Counted from the stretch's first letter, positions 1 to 6,107 are shown. The stretch: DNA of 7,619 nucleotides from Candidatus Heimdallarchaeota archaeon (GCA_029882335.1 JAOUKW010000195.1:1-7619), one strand, 5' to 3'. Numbers and translations: made by a program. The notes: generated by a model from the letters alone, not told the origin.

Positions 1-1354
1 CAATTACGTCCCAAACTTCATTTCCTCCCATATCTCCTTTGAGAGCATTTCGATATTCTACACCAAATGTTGTTGATCCTCGAAAATTAGGTTGAAGTAC
101 ATGATAACCTGCATTTACAAATATAGATGTAAATGGATCGTAATTATCCATATCTACATAACTCGGTCCTCCATGAGGAATAACAATTAATCGGGCCATT
201 GGGTCATTTGCACGCGTTAACCATCCATGAATTTTCATCCCATCGCGAGAGTTGAACCAAATCGAAATTTTGTCTTGACCATCTGATTGAAATGAAGGAA
301 ATGTTATTTTTGATACATTTTGATCTGAATACAAGAAGAGATGATAGCTTGTTGAACTATTCCCTCCTGGAAAAACCAATCCCATACTTGTTCTCCTTAG
401 TTGAAGGAGAACTTGATATTTGGATAATAATTTATGCCATTCCTTTAAATCTATATTGTATTTGTATGGTTGCGACTGTCCTTGATGTGTCACTAGTGCA
501 ACAATCTCGTTATCATTGGCCCAATTGACATATGATAAATCAAGAGCAAAAAATCCTATTCCCGAACCCGGTATTGGTGTTCTTCCAATAATCATCCTAT
601 CATTTATTGATCTTACAATTAATTCTTCTGTTCCACTCACATTAGATATATAACAGAATGAAGACCCATTGGGACTTATTGACATAAATCTATCAGAACT
701 ACTATCACTTTCTTTTAATCGAAAAATTTCTTCTCCATTAGTAACATCGAGAGCAACTATATTTGCATATCCTCTGCCCTCTGAAATTAAAAGTACATTA
801 ATTTCAGAACTATAATCAGAGCTTAATATTTGTAAATCCGAGGTATATAATATTGTTTCCTTTCCGTTAAATTTGTCTAATTTGTAAACAACCATGCTTT
901 TTTCTCTGTTTCCAATGCACAGTAAAGAATTATTATCAATTTCATAAAAAACAGTTATCCAATCCAAGTTCTCGGCAATAATTCTACTTTCCTTTGAGGT
1001 ATAATTGTATTCAGTGATATAATGGTTCTTTGATCCATCTTTATCCATTATCATATAGATAATGTCTTGTGAATTATGAAGTACAAATAATAATTCTTTA
1101 CTAGCATGTCCAAGCTCCTTATTATTTAGTAGCAATCTTGATTCTACATTTTTTTCTTTAATATAGAGACCTATCATTCCAGATTCATCAGATGCACAAT
1201 AAATGAATGTACTTCGATTTGGATGACTGAAAACCATAGTTACATCGTTTCTTTGGCTTAAGACTTCAAATGCTTTTGTCACATATTTTGACTCTGAATA
1301 ATTCAATGGTTCTTGAATAATTTCGAACTCTGACACGTAATTTGTTATAGTCAT
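1..1354 (-). CDS. S9-family serine peptidase (acylaminoacyl/prolyl oligopeptidase-like), C-terminus cut by window edge
   Basis: The frame is open from an ATG at 1352-1354 to the left edge and gives 451 residues without a stop. No signal peptide is visible, so a cytoplasmic enzyme is likely. Residues 1 to about 360 are rich in short beta strands and polar turns, as expected for the beta-propeller that gates substrate entry in S9 peptidases. The alpha/beta-hydrolase domain then begins: IPHGGPSYVD (HGGP at 394-397, the oxyanion-side loop) and QPNFRGSTTFG (NFRGS at 423-427), followed by a GDMGG...VWDV stretch, all typical of the S9C group. The GxSxGG nucleophile and the Asp and His of the triad would lie beyond the left edge and cannot be checked. 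Family members cleave short peptides or release N-acylated residues. The ATG is chosen because a TATA-like box lies 28 bp upstream, which suggests a leaderless mRNA. The gene is divergent from the regulator at 1541. Family call is firm; substrate is unknown. Confidence 0.9.
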   Translation of the reverse strand, partial: MTITNYVSEFEIIQEPLNYSESKYVTKAFEVLSQRNDVTMVFSHPNRSTFIYCASDESGMIGLYIKEKNVESRLLLNNKELGHASKELLFVLHNSQDIIYMIMDKDGSKNHYITEYNYTSKESRIIAENLDWITVFYEIDNNSLLCIGNREKSMVVYKLDKFNGKETILYTSDLQILSSDYSSEINVLLISEGRGYANIVALDVTNGEEIFRLKESDSSSDRFMSISPNGSSFCYISNVSGTEELIVRSINDRMIIGRTPIPGSGIGFFALDLSYVNWANDNEIVALVTHQGQSQPYKYNIDLKEWHKLLSKYQVLLQLRRTSMGLVFPGGNSSTSYHLFLYSDQNVSKITFPSFQSDGQDKISIWFNSRDGMKIHGWLTRANDPMARLIVIPHGGPSYVDMDNYDPFTSIFVNAGYHVLQPNFRGSTTFGVEYRNALKGDMGGNEVWDVI

Positions 1355-1377
1355 AGTAATTGATTATTGTTATACAA

Positions 1378-1396
1378 TTATTTAAATTTATTTAAA
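1378..1396 (-). promoter_or_regulatory. TATA-type promoter of the S9 peptidase gene
   Basis: Read on the minus strand, this stretch is TTTAAATAAATTTAAATAA, two overlapping TATA-like boxes. The proximal TTTAAATAA is centred near 1382, 28 bp upstream of the ATG at 1354. That is the usual distance from an archaeal TATA box to the transcription start, so the mRNA would have little or no leader. No Shine-Dalgarno is seen before the ATG. AT richness makes chance matches possible. Confidence 0.5.
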
Positions 1397-1420
1397 CCAT
1401 GATATTCAATTAGAAACTTA

Positions 1421-1460
1421 ATGGATCAATTATTAATTGAATGGATCAATTGACAATTGA
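1421..1460. repeat. Tandem 20-bp repeat holding two perfect 15-bp palindromes, likely operator pair
   Basis: Two adjacent 20-bp units, ATGGATCAATTATTAATTGA (1421-1440) and ATGGATCAATTGACAATTGA (1441-1460), differ at only three positions. Each ends in a perfect palindrome with 7-bp arms and a 1-bp centre: TCAATTA-T-TAATTGA (1426-1440) and TCAATTG-A-CAATTGA (1446-1460). Two of the differences between the units change both arms in a compensating way, so symmetry is kept. Centres are 20 bp apart, about two helical turns, placing both sites on one DNA face. They lie between the TATA boxes of two divergent genes, one of which encodes a winged-helix regulator. Binding by that regulator is an inference. 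Position upstream of both TATA boxes would fit an activator or a shared control site. Confidence 0.65.
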
Positions 1461-1510
1461 ATAATACCACCCAAATAACAAAACACCTTTCATTACGCTC
1501 TTTCTAATGT

Positions 1511-1519
1511 TTTATAAGG
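1511..1519 (+). promoter_or_regulatory. TATA box of the winged-helix regulator gene (leaderless)
   Basis: TTTATAAGG is centred about 27 bp upstream of the GTG at 1541, the expected archaeal TATA-to-start distance, so transcription would begin at or next to the start codon. The GGTGAG at 1518-1523 resembles a Shine-Dalgarno but is 17 bp from the GTG, too far to act as one, and would not be in a leaderless transcript. Confidence 0.55.
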
Positions 1520-1540
1520 TGAGTATAGTATTTAGATTTA

Positions 1541-2221
1541 GTGGTATCCGATTTATCTTCACTTGAGAAAGACCTTGAGCAAATTTGGGTGAATACACCT
1601 ATTGTTAAAGTTTTTCCTCTATCTGTCGCACAAATATGTGATCAAGAAAATAGAAAGATAATCTTGGAAATTATGGGAAAAGGAAGATTAAGTTCAATAA
1701 CTAAAACAAAAGTAAATTGTTTTACAGGACCTGAATTACATGGGTATATTCAAGAAATTACAGGTAAAAAGTCACGGTTATCCAATACTTATCATCATCT
1801 AAAGATTTTGAAGGAAAATGACGTAATTGGTGAAGAACATATTGTAATAGAGGGTAAGGCTGTAAAATTATTTAAACGACTGGCCAAGTTATTTCTTTTC
1901 ATAGATCAACCAATAGAGGAATTATTCAATGACCCTCAATATATTAAATTGAGGAAATTTATTTATGATATGACGGGAATCAAGGAGGAAACAATCAATC
2001 AATCTTTCAGACAATTTGAAGAAGTTTCTGAAAAAATGTTCGACAATATTCATTCATTTCTTGAATTACATCACCAAAAGATCATAGAACAAGAAGTTGA
2101 TATTTTATCCTTGTCACGGTTAATTATACAATTTTATCCATTAGTATATGTAAAAAAAAATATGAACTTGGATTCCTTTATTGATATTTTTGCCAAGTTG
2201 GTTGACGGTGAGAAAGAGTAA
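1541..2221 (+). CDS. ArsR-like winged-helix transcriptional regulator
   Basis: A 226-residue protein without signal peptide or membrane segment. Residues about 33-115 form a winged helix-turn-helix: helix 1 around DQENRKIILEIMG (34-46), helix 2 around TGPELHGYIQEI (62-73), the recognition helix around SRLSNTYHHLKILKEN (78-93), and a wing at about 95-112. The YHHLKIL pattern followed by a turn and a beta hairpin is typical of archaeal ArsR/HTH_20-type DNA-binding proteins. Residues about 120-226 are mostly helical and could serve for dimerisation or ligand sensing; no Cys-His metal site is evident. The start is GTG: an in-frame TAG at 1526-1528 blocks extension and a TATA box lies about 27 bp upstream. 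The gene is divergent from the S9 peptidase, and the paired palindromes at 1421-1460 lie in the shared upstream region, so autoregulation and control of the peptidase are plausible. The ligand is unknown. Confidence 0.8.
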   Translation: MVSDLSSLEKDLEQIWVNTPIVKVFPLSVAQICDQENRKIILEIMGKGRLSSITKTKVNCFTGPELHGYIQEITGKKSRLSNTYHHLKILKENDVIGEEHIVIEGKAVKLFKRLAKLFLFIDQPIEELFNDPQYIKLRKFIYDMTGIKEETINQSFRQFEEVSEKMFDNIHSFLELHHQKIIEQEVDILSLSRLIIQFYPLVYVKKNMNLDSFIDIFAKLVDGEKE

Positions 2222-2235
2222 ATTGATTATAAATA

Positions 2236-2270
2236 TTATAATTTATATTATAAATTGGTTTTAATTTTAT
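2236..2270 (+). terminator. Palindrome plus T-rich stretch after the regulator gene, possible terminator
   Basis: A perfect 17-bp palindrome, AATTTATA-T-TATAAATT (2240-2256), starts 18 bp after the regulator's stop and overlaps a second inverted repeat, TTATAAT-4-ATTATAA (2236-2253). It is followed by GGTTTTAATTTTAT, a T-rich run of the type that ends transcription in archaea. The arms are pure A/T, so the hairpin would be weak and the palindrome could be a chance product of composition. Confidence 0.35.
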
Positions 2271-2271
2271 A

Positions 2272-2285
2272 ATTCAATATTGAAT
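2272..2285. repeat. 14-bp palindrome ATTCAATATTGAAT upstream of the NUDIX gene
   Basis: ATTCAA-TA-TTGAAT is a perfect palindrome about 80 bp before the NUDIX start and about 50 bp upstream of its TATA box. The same 6-bp arms recur at 2862-2874 on the other side of the gene. It could be a regulator site; no binding protein can be assigned. Confidence 0.3.
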
Positions 2286-2336
2286 ATTTAATTCTCATCA
2301 ATCTTTTCTCTGAGTTTTGTACCAAAAGCAATTAAG

Positions 2337-2344
2337 TTATATTT
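2337..2344 (+). promoter_or_regulatory. TATA box of the NUDIX hydrolase gene
   Basis: TTATATTT is centred about 25 bp before the ATG at 2365, which fits a leaderless transcript starting at that codon. It lies downstream of the alternative TTG at 2317, so it supports the shorter reading of the gene. Confidence 0.45.
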
Positions 2345-2364
2345 GGTTAGTTTATGATAATTAT

Positions 2365-2826
2365 ATGACTGAAGCGACACTTGTTTTTTTAATAAGAGAA
2401 GATGAAATTCTTTTAACCTATAAGAAAAGAGGTTTTGGTATGGGTAAATGGAACGGTGCTGGAGGAAAAGTAGAGAATGAGACAATTAAAGATGCTGCAA
2501 TTAGAGAGGTAAAAGAGGAAGTTGGTGTGATTGTCCAAGAAATCGATCATGTGGCAACCATCTCTTTTTATAATGCAGGAGTGTTTGATTGGCGAGTACA
2601 TGTCTTTCTTTGTTGGCAGTTTATTGGAATTCCAAAAGAAGGTGATGAAGTACGACCAAAATGGTTTAAGTTAGAAGAAATACCATATGATAATATGTGG
2701 GAAGATGATCGATATTGGCTACCTAGGGTACTAACTGGAGAAAAAGTAGAAGGTGAATTTTACTATAGTGAAGGTTTGGAAAAATTACAGAGTTACGATT
2801 TACGTAAATCAAATACTGAATCATAA
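2365..2826 (+). CDS. MTH1/NUDT1-like NUDIX hydrolase, probable oxidised-purine nucleotide diphosphatase
   Basis: A 153-residue protein, close in length to human MTH1 (156). It keeps the MTH1 landmarks: KKRGFGMGKWNGAGGKV (20-36), the NUDIX helix REVKEEVG (47-54) with metal-binding glutamates, DEVRPKWF (94-101), and MWEDDRYW (111-118). In MTH1 the Asn of WNG and the two Asp of the DD pair contact the oxidised base; here they are N30 and D114/D115. The likely role is hydrolysis of 8-oxo-dGTP or related oxidised nucleotides to monophosphates in the cytoplasm, cleaning the nucleotide pool. One oddity: the loop between GG and the first NUDIX glutamate reads GGKVENET, one residue shorter than the usual GGKVExGET. 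The frame can be extended to a TTG at 2317, but homology begins at this ATG and a TATA box lies about 25 bp upstream. Bacterial proteins of similar type exist, so eukaryote-like does not prove direction of descent. Confidence 0.9.
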   Translation: MTEATLVFLIREDEILLTYKKRGFGMGKWNGAGGKVENETIKDAAIREVKEEVGVIVQEIDHVATISFYNAGVFDWRVHVFLCWQFIGIPKEGDEVRPKWFKLEEIPYDNMWEDDRYWLPRVLTGEKVEGEFYYSEGLEKLQSYDLRKSNTES

Positions 2827-2861
2827 TATTCTACTTCTTCAATTTTGACAATTGTTAAATA

Positions 2862-2874
2862 ATTCAAGTTGAAT
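2862..2874. repeat. 13-bp palindrome ATTCAAGTTGAAT downstream of the NUDIX gene
   Basis: ATTCAA-G-TTGAAT is a perfect palindrome 36 bp after the NUDIX stop. Its arms are identical to those at 2272-2285, but the centre is 1 bp instead of 2. Function is unknown. Confidence 0.3.
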
Positions 2875-2888
2875 CATATTAGTTCCTC

Positions 2889-2912
2889 ATACTTTGAGTA
2901 TATTATTATTTC
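2889..2912 (+). terminator. Weak hairpin and T-rich tract after the NUDIX gene
   Basis: ATACT-TTG-AGTAT (2889-2901) is a small inverted repeat followed by ATTATTATTTC, a T-rich stretch, about 60 bp past the NUDIX stop. Archaeal terminators depend mainly on T-runs and this one is interrupted, so the call is tentative. Confidence 0.25.
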
Positions 2913-2991
2913 ATTACTTAATATAGTTGATAATTTTCTTTGCATAGTTGAAATGGTATATAAGATCATATAATTTAGAATACACTGTGAA

Positions 2992-3252
2992 TCAATTCGA
3001 TTTTCTCTTAAATAGTTGAATTGATGATATTAATGTCATACTAATAACTACAATATGAAGGAGGAACCCGCTTGATAATCCTTCTTCGCTAATATCACCT
3101 TGAGTTAATTGTCCAGAAGTAGATTTGGAACCATACCCTCCAGAGCCACCTGCTCCAATAATGAAGTCACCTGTTATTCCCAAATCTTTATGACCTTCAA
3201 TCTCACACAAAAATGTAGTTCCATGATATTCAAATAAAGACTCGATCTTTGT
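2992..3252 (-). pseudogene. C-terminal remnant of a membrane-anchored cupredoxin (blue-copper protein), 5' part missing
   Basis: The open frame runs from just after a TAA (3253-3255) to the stop at 2992 and contains no ATG. Its only usual start codon, TTG at 3208-3210, sits inside the conserved motif. The peptide begins ...FEYHGTTFLCEIEGHKDLG, the last strand and copper loop of a cupredoxin: the Cys codon is 3205-3207 and the His five residues later is 3190-3192. The position ten residues after the Cys, usually the axial Met, is Ile (3175-3177). A Gly/Ser-rich linker follows, then a hydrophobic helix (about 3010-3069) and a basic KRKSN tail, so the parent protein was tethered outside the membrane. 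The beta strands and first copper-ligand His that should precede this are absent, and I found no continuation in other frames upstream. A decayed gene fits best. Such proteins carry electrons between respiratory partners. A noncanonical start or assembly error is the alternative. Confidence 0.65.
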
Positions 3253-3433
3253 TTAATACTCGAAAATTAAAATATTTTATTATAATGTCACTACATTAAT
3301 AATTCTTCTTTTTATATTGATATATGTTTCATCATGGTTGGCATATTATTTGTAATTTTATTAGTTGGATTTTCAGGATTTGAAATTTCTATATCCAAGA
3401 ATTCAAAGATTACGTATCTTAGAATGTTATTTG

Positions 3434-3455
3434 AAAAAAAGATTATATCTATAAT
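3434..3455 (-). terminator. Likely terminator of the 873-residue surface protein gene
   Basis: Read on the minus strand, an inverted repeat ATTATA-GA-TATAAT (3442-3455) is followed by C and seven T (3434-3440), starting 19 bp after the gene's stop. A long T-run directly downstream of a gene is the main archaeal termination signal. The hairpin itself is pure A/T apart from its centre and weak. Confidence 0.5.
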
Positions 3456-3474
3456 ATATCAAATTGAAGTTTGT

Positions 3475-6096
3475 TTATTCATATAGTTCATTATGATCTG
3501 CATTTGTATTAACCAGCACTTTATGTTTGGCTAACATCACAATTAAATTAGCTGCAGATCTATCTGATATTCCATATTCTTTGAATATTTGCTTTAAATT
3601 TGCGAAACTATAGGTCGTATCTTCACTGAACTTGAATATCTTACGAAGAGACGACACTCTAACTCGGCCGTATAAACTTACTTTATTATCTCTCAATAAT
3701 TTCTTAAATTCTGTCTTGTCGAGATAAAATTGTGTCAATAATTGAGTATATAACCCATGTGACTGGAAGAAATTAAGCATGTTTATCTGATCATCAGTTG
3801 ATAAACCATCGATGTAATCCAAATCTTTGGGTATTTTTTCTTCTAATGCCTTATGTACTGAAAATATTGTGTTTTGTATGTCCTCATTAAGGCTGATTGT
3901 TGAAATAAATATGATTGTGATGTATTTTAGTTTGTGAGATAGAATTGATAATCCCTGTCTTTCCATTTTATTAAAACCAAAGATAGTTTCGTCTTCTATT
4001 TCTTCTAGGAAGGATGAAATGGCAGTGGAAAAGCCACTAAGAAGAGATGTTTCTAGTCCCATATTAACAAATGATTTTTCATAAATTGGAAGTCCCGGTT
4101 CATTTACTAAAATTATTTTTTTTATTGACATTATACCTTCTATTATTTGTTTATTTTTACTGCTTCCAAATGCGAAGAAATTATTTTCCAAGAAGTTAAG
4201 AAATGGTAGGGAGAATGTTGGAATTAGCATCATAATAATACTGATTATAATTATTGCTAAAATGGCTATACCAATTATTATTAGATATGGTAAAACATTT
4301 GCCAGTAAATCATATTCTATTACTCTTGGGAGTGTGATTTCTTCAACAGATAGTGTTGTAATGTTTAAATACTCTGCGTATGCTTCTACCTCGATTGATT
4401 GTACACTAATAATATACTGTGTAATCTCTGCAGAAACAACAAATTCAAGGTAACCTGAAGCATCTGTAAGATCAGAAAAAACAAGTGTTTCTACTGTCTG
4501 ATTCTCAAATAATATCTGCATTTTGAGAGTTATATTAATGCCTTGTAAAATAGGATCTGCTGTTACTGCATTCAATTGTAAAGAAGTTCCGTTGGGAATT
4601 ACGTCGTGATTATGAAGTTGTATGGATATAGCGTATTGTTCTCTCTGAATCAAATCTTCTGGAATATTAATTGTCATGGAGATATTATGTCTGTAAATTG
4701 GAATGATGAATGTATAAGTTTGACTTTCAAAGTTATTCTTGGTTAAATTTAACTCAAAATTATAATTTCCAGGATGTAGATAATTAATGAAAATACTTTG
4801 ATTCAATTTACCTTGACTATTTGTAATTCCGACATAAGTATTGATGATATCATCATTAAATCTAGCACTGATAGTATAGGTACCTGCTGTAATCACTGTT
4901 ATGTTATCATGTAATAACCATGTGAATGAAACAAAAATAGTATCTCCAATGAAAGAATATTCTGGTATTGAATTTACAATTGGTACTGAGGTATGTGTAA
5001 TCCCTGCTATTACGTTTATGGTAATTGTTTGTTGTCTTCTATTCTGGTCTCTATCAAACACGTTTATCATAAATACATTTGTACCTAGGGATAGTCCATC
5101 AATATCTACTATGATATATTCATTTGACTCCCAATCTCCTGATTCATATAATTCTCCATTTAAGGTAACATTATAGAAATCCGGAAAATCATCTGTAAAA
5201 TTCCATAATATTTTATTTCCTAAAGATCCAAGAGTATAACTCTCTGGATAAATTGTTGGATTTAGCACAGGTGCTTCTATATCAATTACAAAAACTTCAA
5301 TTGTATCATTTAATGAATTACCATTATAATCAATTAATTCTAATGTCACAACAATTCTTCCATGAATGTCTCCATCTATAGTAAAATTTAATTGTTCATT
5401 GGAAACCCACACACCAGAGTTAATTACCTCTTCGTTTATTATATATCTAAAAGTTCCTGGAAAATAGGAAGTTGCATATATATCTGTCGCGGTCCAATTC
5501 AACCAATTATTTATAGAACCATATATAATTTCTAGATTTCCATTACTTGGACGTGAGATGATATTTGGTGGTATGTTCTCTTGGAATACAGAGACAAAAA
5601 CAGTATCATTGGCTATTATAGAAGCTGGTGCAATAGAGCCTAAGTAAAATATAACTTCATATTTTGTATAACCTGTATAGGTGGTGTTTACATCGTATAT
5701 TATAAGATTGTTTGCGTCTGCAGAGTATCCTCCTGTAAAAATACTGGTACCATTCTCGATTATCTGATATTTCTTATTTGAGTTACAACTTAGTGTACAA
5801 CTGAAATTCCAATGTAATGACAAACTCTCTCCCTGTATCACATCAATTTCCTCTCCGCAATATGGAGAATCTTCTGAGGTATGATTATTTATTCCATTTG
5901 ATAATTCAGATGTAGGCGGACAAATGGTTGTTATTTCATTGAATTCCAAGCTATTACTCTCATTATTGATAACTTTGAATTCAGACATTCCAGTGTTATG
6001 TTGATGAACTTCTAAATGATTCCCAAGAAATATTAACGAAATAAAAATAAATAACAAAATGTACGATTGGGTCACATTTCTTATTGAAAAATTCAT
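3475..6096 (-). CDS. Receptor-like surface protein: signal sequence, Ig-like repeats, one TM helix, cytoplasmic longin/roadblock-like domain
   Basis: An 873-residue single-pass membrane protein. Residues about 11-24 are a hydrophobic signal sequence. Residues about 84-172, 175-272 and 273-365 look like Ig-like beta-sandwich repeats; the last two align clearly (W..TD, SGxWxSNE, IDG, D..gN or Q). Two further beta-sandwich regions fill about 370-468 and 470-590. All four cysteines (59, 80, 100, 104) are near the N-terminus and could pair as disulfides. The TM helix is about 602-628. The cytoplasmic part has a module at about 656-755 with strand-strand-helix-three strands-helix order (IKKIILVNEPGLPIYEKSF, then SGFSTAISSFLEEI, then YITIIFIS, then a helix), like the longin/roadblock-type domains abundant in Asgard archaea, where they are thought to work with small GTPases. 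A helical tail (about 765-873), perhaps a winged helix, ends the protein. There are 20 N-x-S/T sequons before the TM helix and none after. Ligand and partner are unknown; the domain calls are from pattern only. Confidence 0.85.
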   Translation of the reverse strand: MNFSIRNVTQSYILLFIFISLIFLGNHLEVHQHNTGMSEFKVINNESNSLEFNEITTICPPTSELSNGINNHTSEDSPYCGEEIDVIQGESLSLHWNFSCTLSCNSNKKYQIIENGTSIFTGGYSADANNLIIYDVNTTYTGYTKYEVIFYLGSIAPASIIANDTVFVSVFQENIPPNIISRPSNGNLEIIYGSINNWLNWTATDIYATSYFPGTFRYIINEEVINSGVWVSNEQLNFTIDGDIHGRIVVTLELIDYNGNSLNDTIEVFVIDIEAPVLNPTIYPESYTLGSLGNKILWNFTDDFPDFYNVTLNGELYESGDWESNEYIIVDIDGLSLGTNVFMINVFDRDQNRRQQTITINVIAGITHTSVPIVNSIPEYSFIGDTIFVSFTWLLHDNITVITAGTYTISARFNDDIINTYVGITNSQGKLNQSIFINYLHPGNYNFELNLTKNNFESQTYTFIIPIYRHNISMTINIPEDLIQREQYAISIQLHNHDVIPNGTSLQLNAVTADPILQGINITLKMQILFENQTVETLVFSDLTDASGYLEFVVSAEITQYIISVQSIEVEAYAEYLNITTLSVEEITLPRVIEYDLLANVLPYLIIIGIAILAIIIISIIMMLIPTFSLPFLNFLENNFFAFGSSKNKQIIEGIMSIKKIILVNEPGLPIYEKSFVNMGLETSLLSGFSTAISSFLEEIEDETIFGFNKMERQGLSILSHKLKYITIIFISTISLNEDIQNTIFSVHKALEEKIPKDLDYIDGLSTDDQINMLNFFQSHGLYTQLLTQFYLDKTEFKKLLRDNKVSLYGRVRVSSLRKIFKFSEDTTYSFANLKQIFKEYGISDRSAANLIVMLAKHKVLVNTNADHNELYE

Positions 6097-6102
6097 CCAG
6101 TC

Positions 6103-6107
6103 TCACC
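6103..6107 (-). promoter_or_regulatory. Shine-Dalgarno GGTGA of the surface protein gene
   Basis: On the minus strand GGTGAGACTGG directly precedes the ATG at 6094-6096. GGTGA is the core archaeal Shine-Dalgarno and is 6 nt from the start, which fixes the start codon. It contrasts with the apparently leaderless genes to the left. Confidence 0.75.

Noticed and set aside
292..528. Plus-strand 78-residue frame within the left edge
   Set aside because: It is antisense to the S9 peptidase, whose translation has recognisable family motifs; this frame has none.
2317..2364. Sixteen-residue N-terminal extension of the NUDIX protein from a TTG
   Set aside because: MTH1-like homology begins at the ATG at 2365, and the TATA box at 2337-2344 lies downstream of the TTG.
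2991..3025. Inverted repeat ATCAATTC / GAATTGAT as a terminator
   Set aside because: The pair spans the stop and final codons of the cupredoxin remnant, has a 19-bp loop and is not followed by a T-run on either strand.
3334..3486. Plus-strand 50-residue reading frame starting MVGILFVILLVGFSGF, like a small membrane peptide
   Set aside because: It overlaps the 3' end of the surface protein gene on the other strand, has no Shine-Dalgarno, its nearest TATA-like box is only about 20 bp away, and AT-rich DNA readily yields hydrophobic short frames.
4262..5176. Plus-strand frames of 63 and 91 residues inside the surface protein gene
   Set aside because: They are antisense to a long, clearly coding frame and show no motif or start signals.
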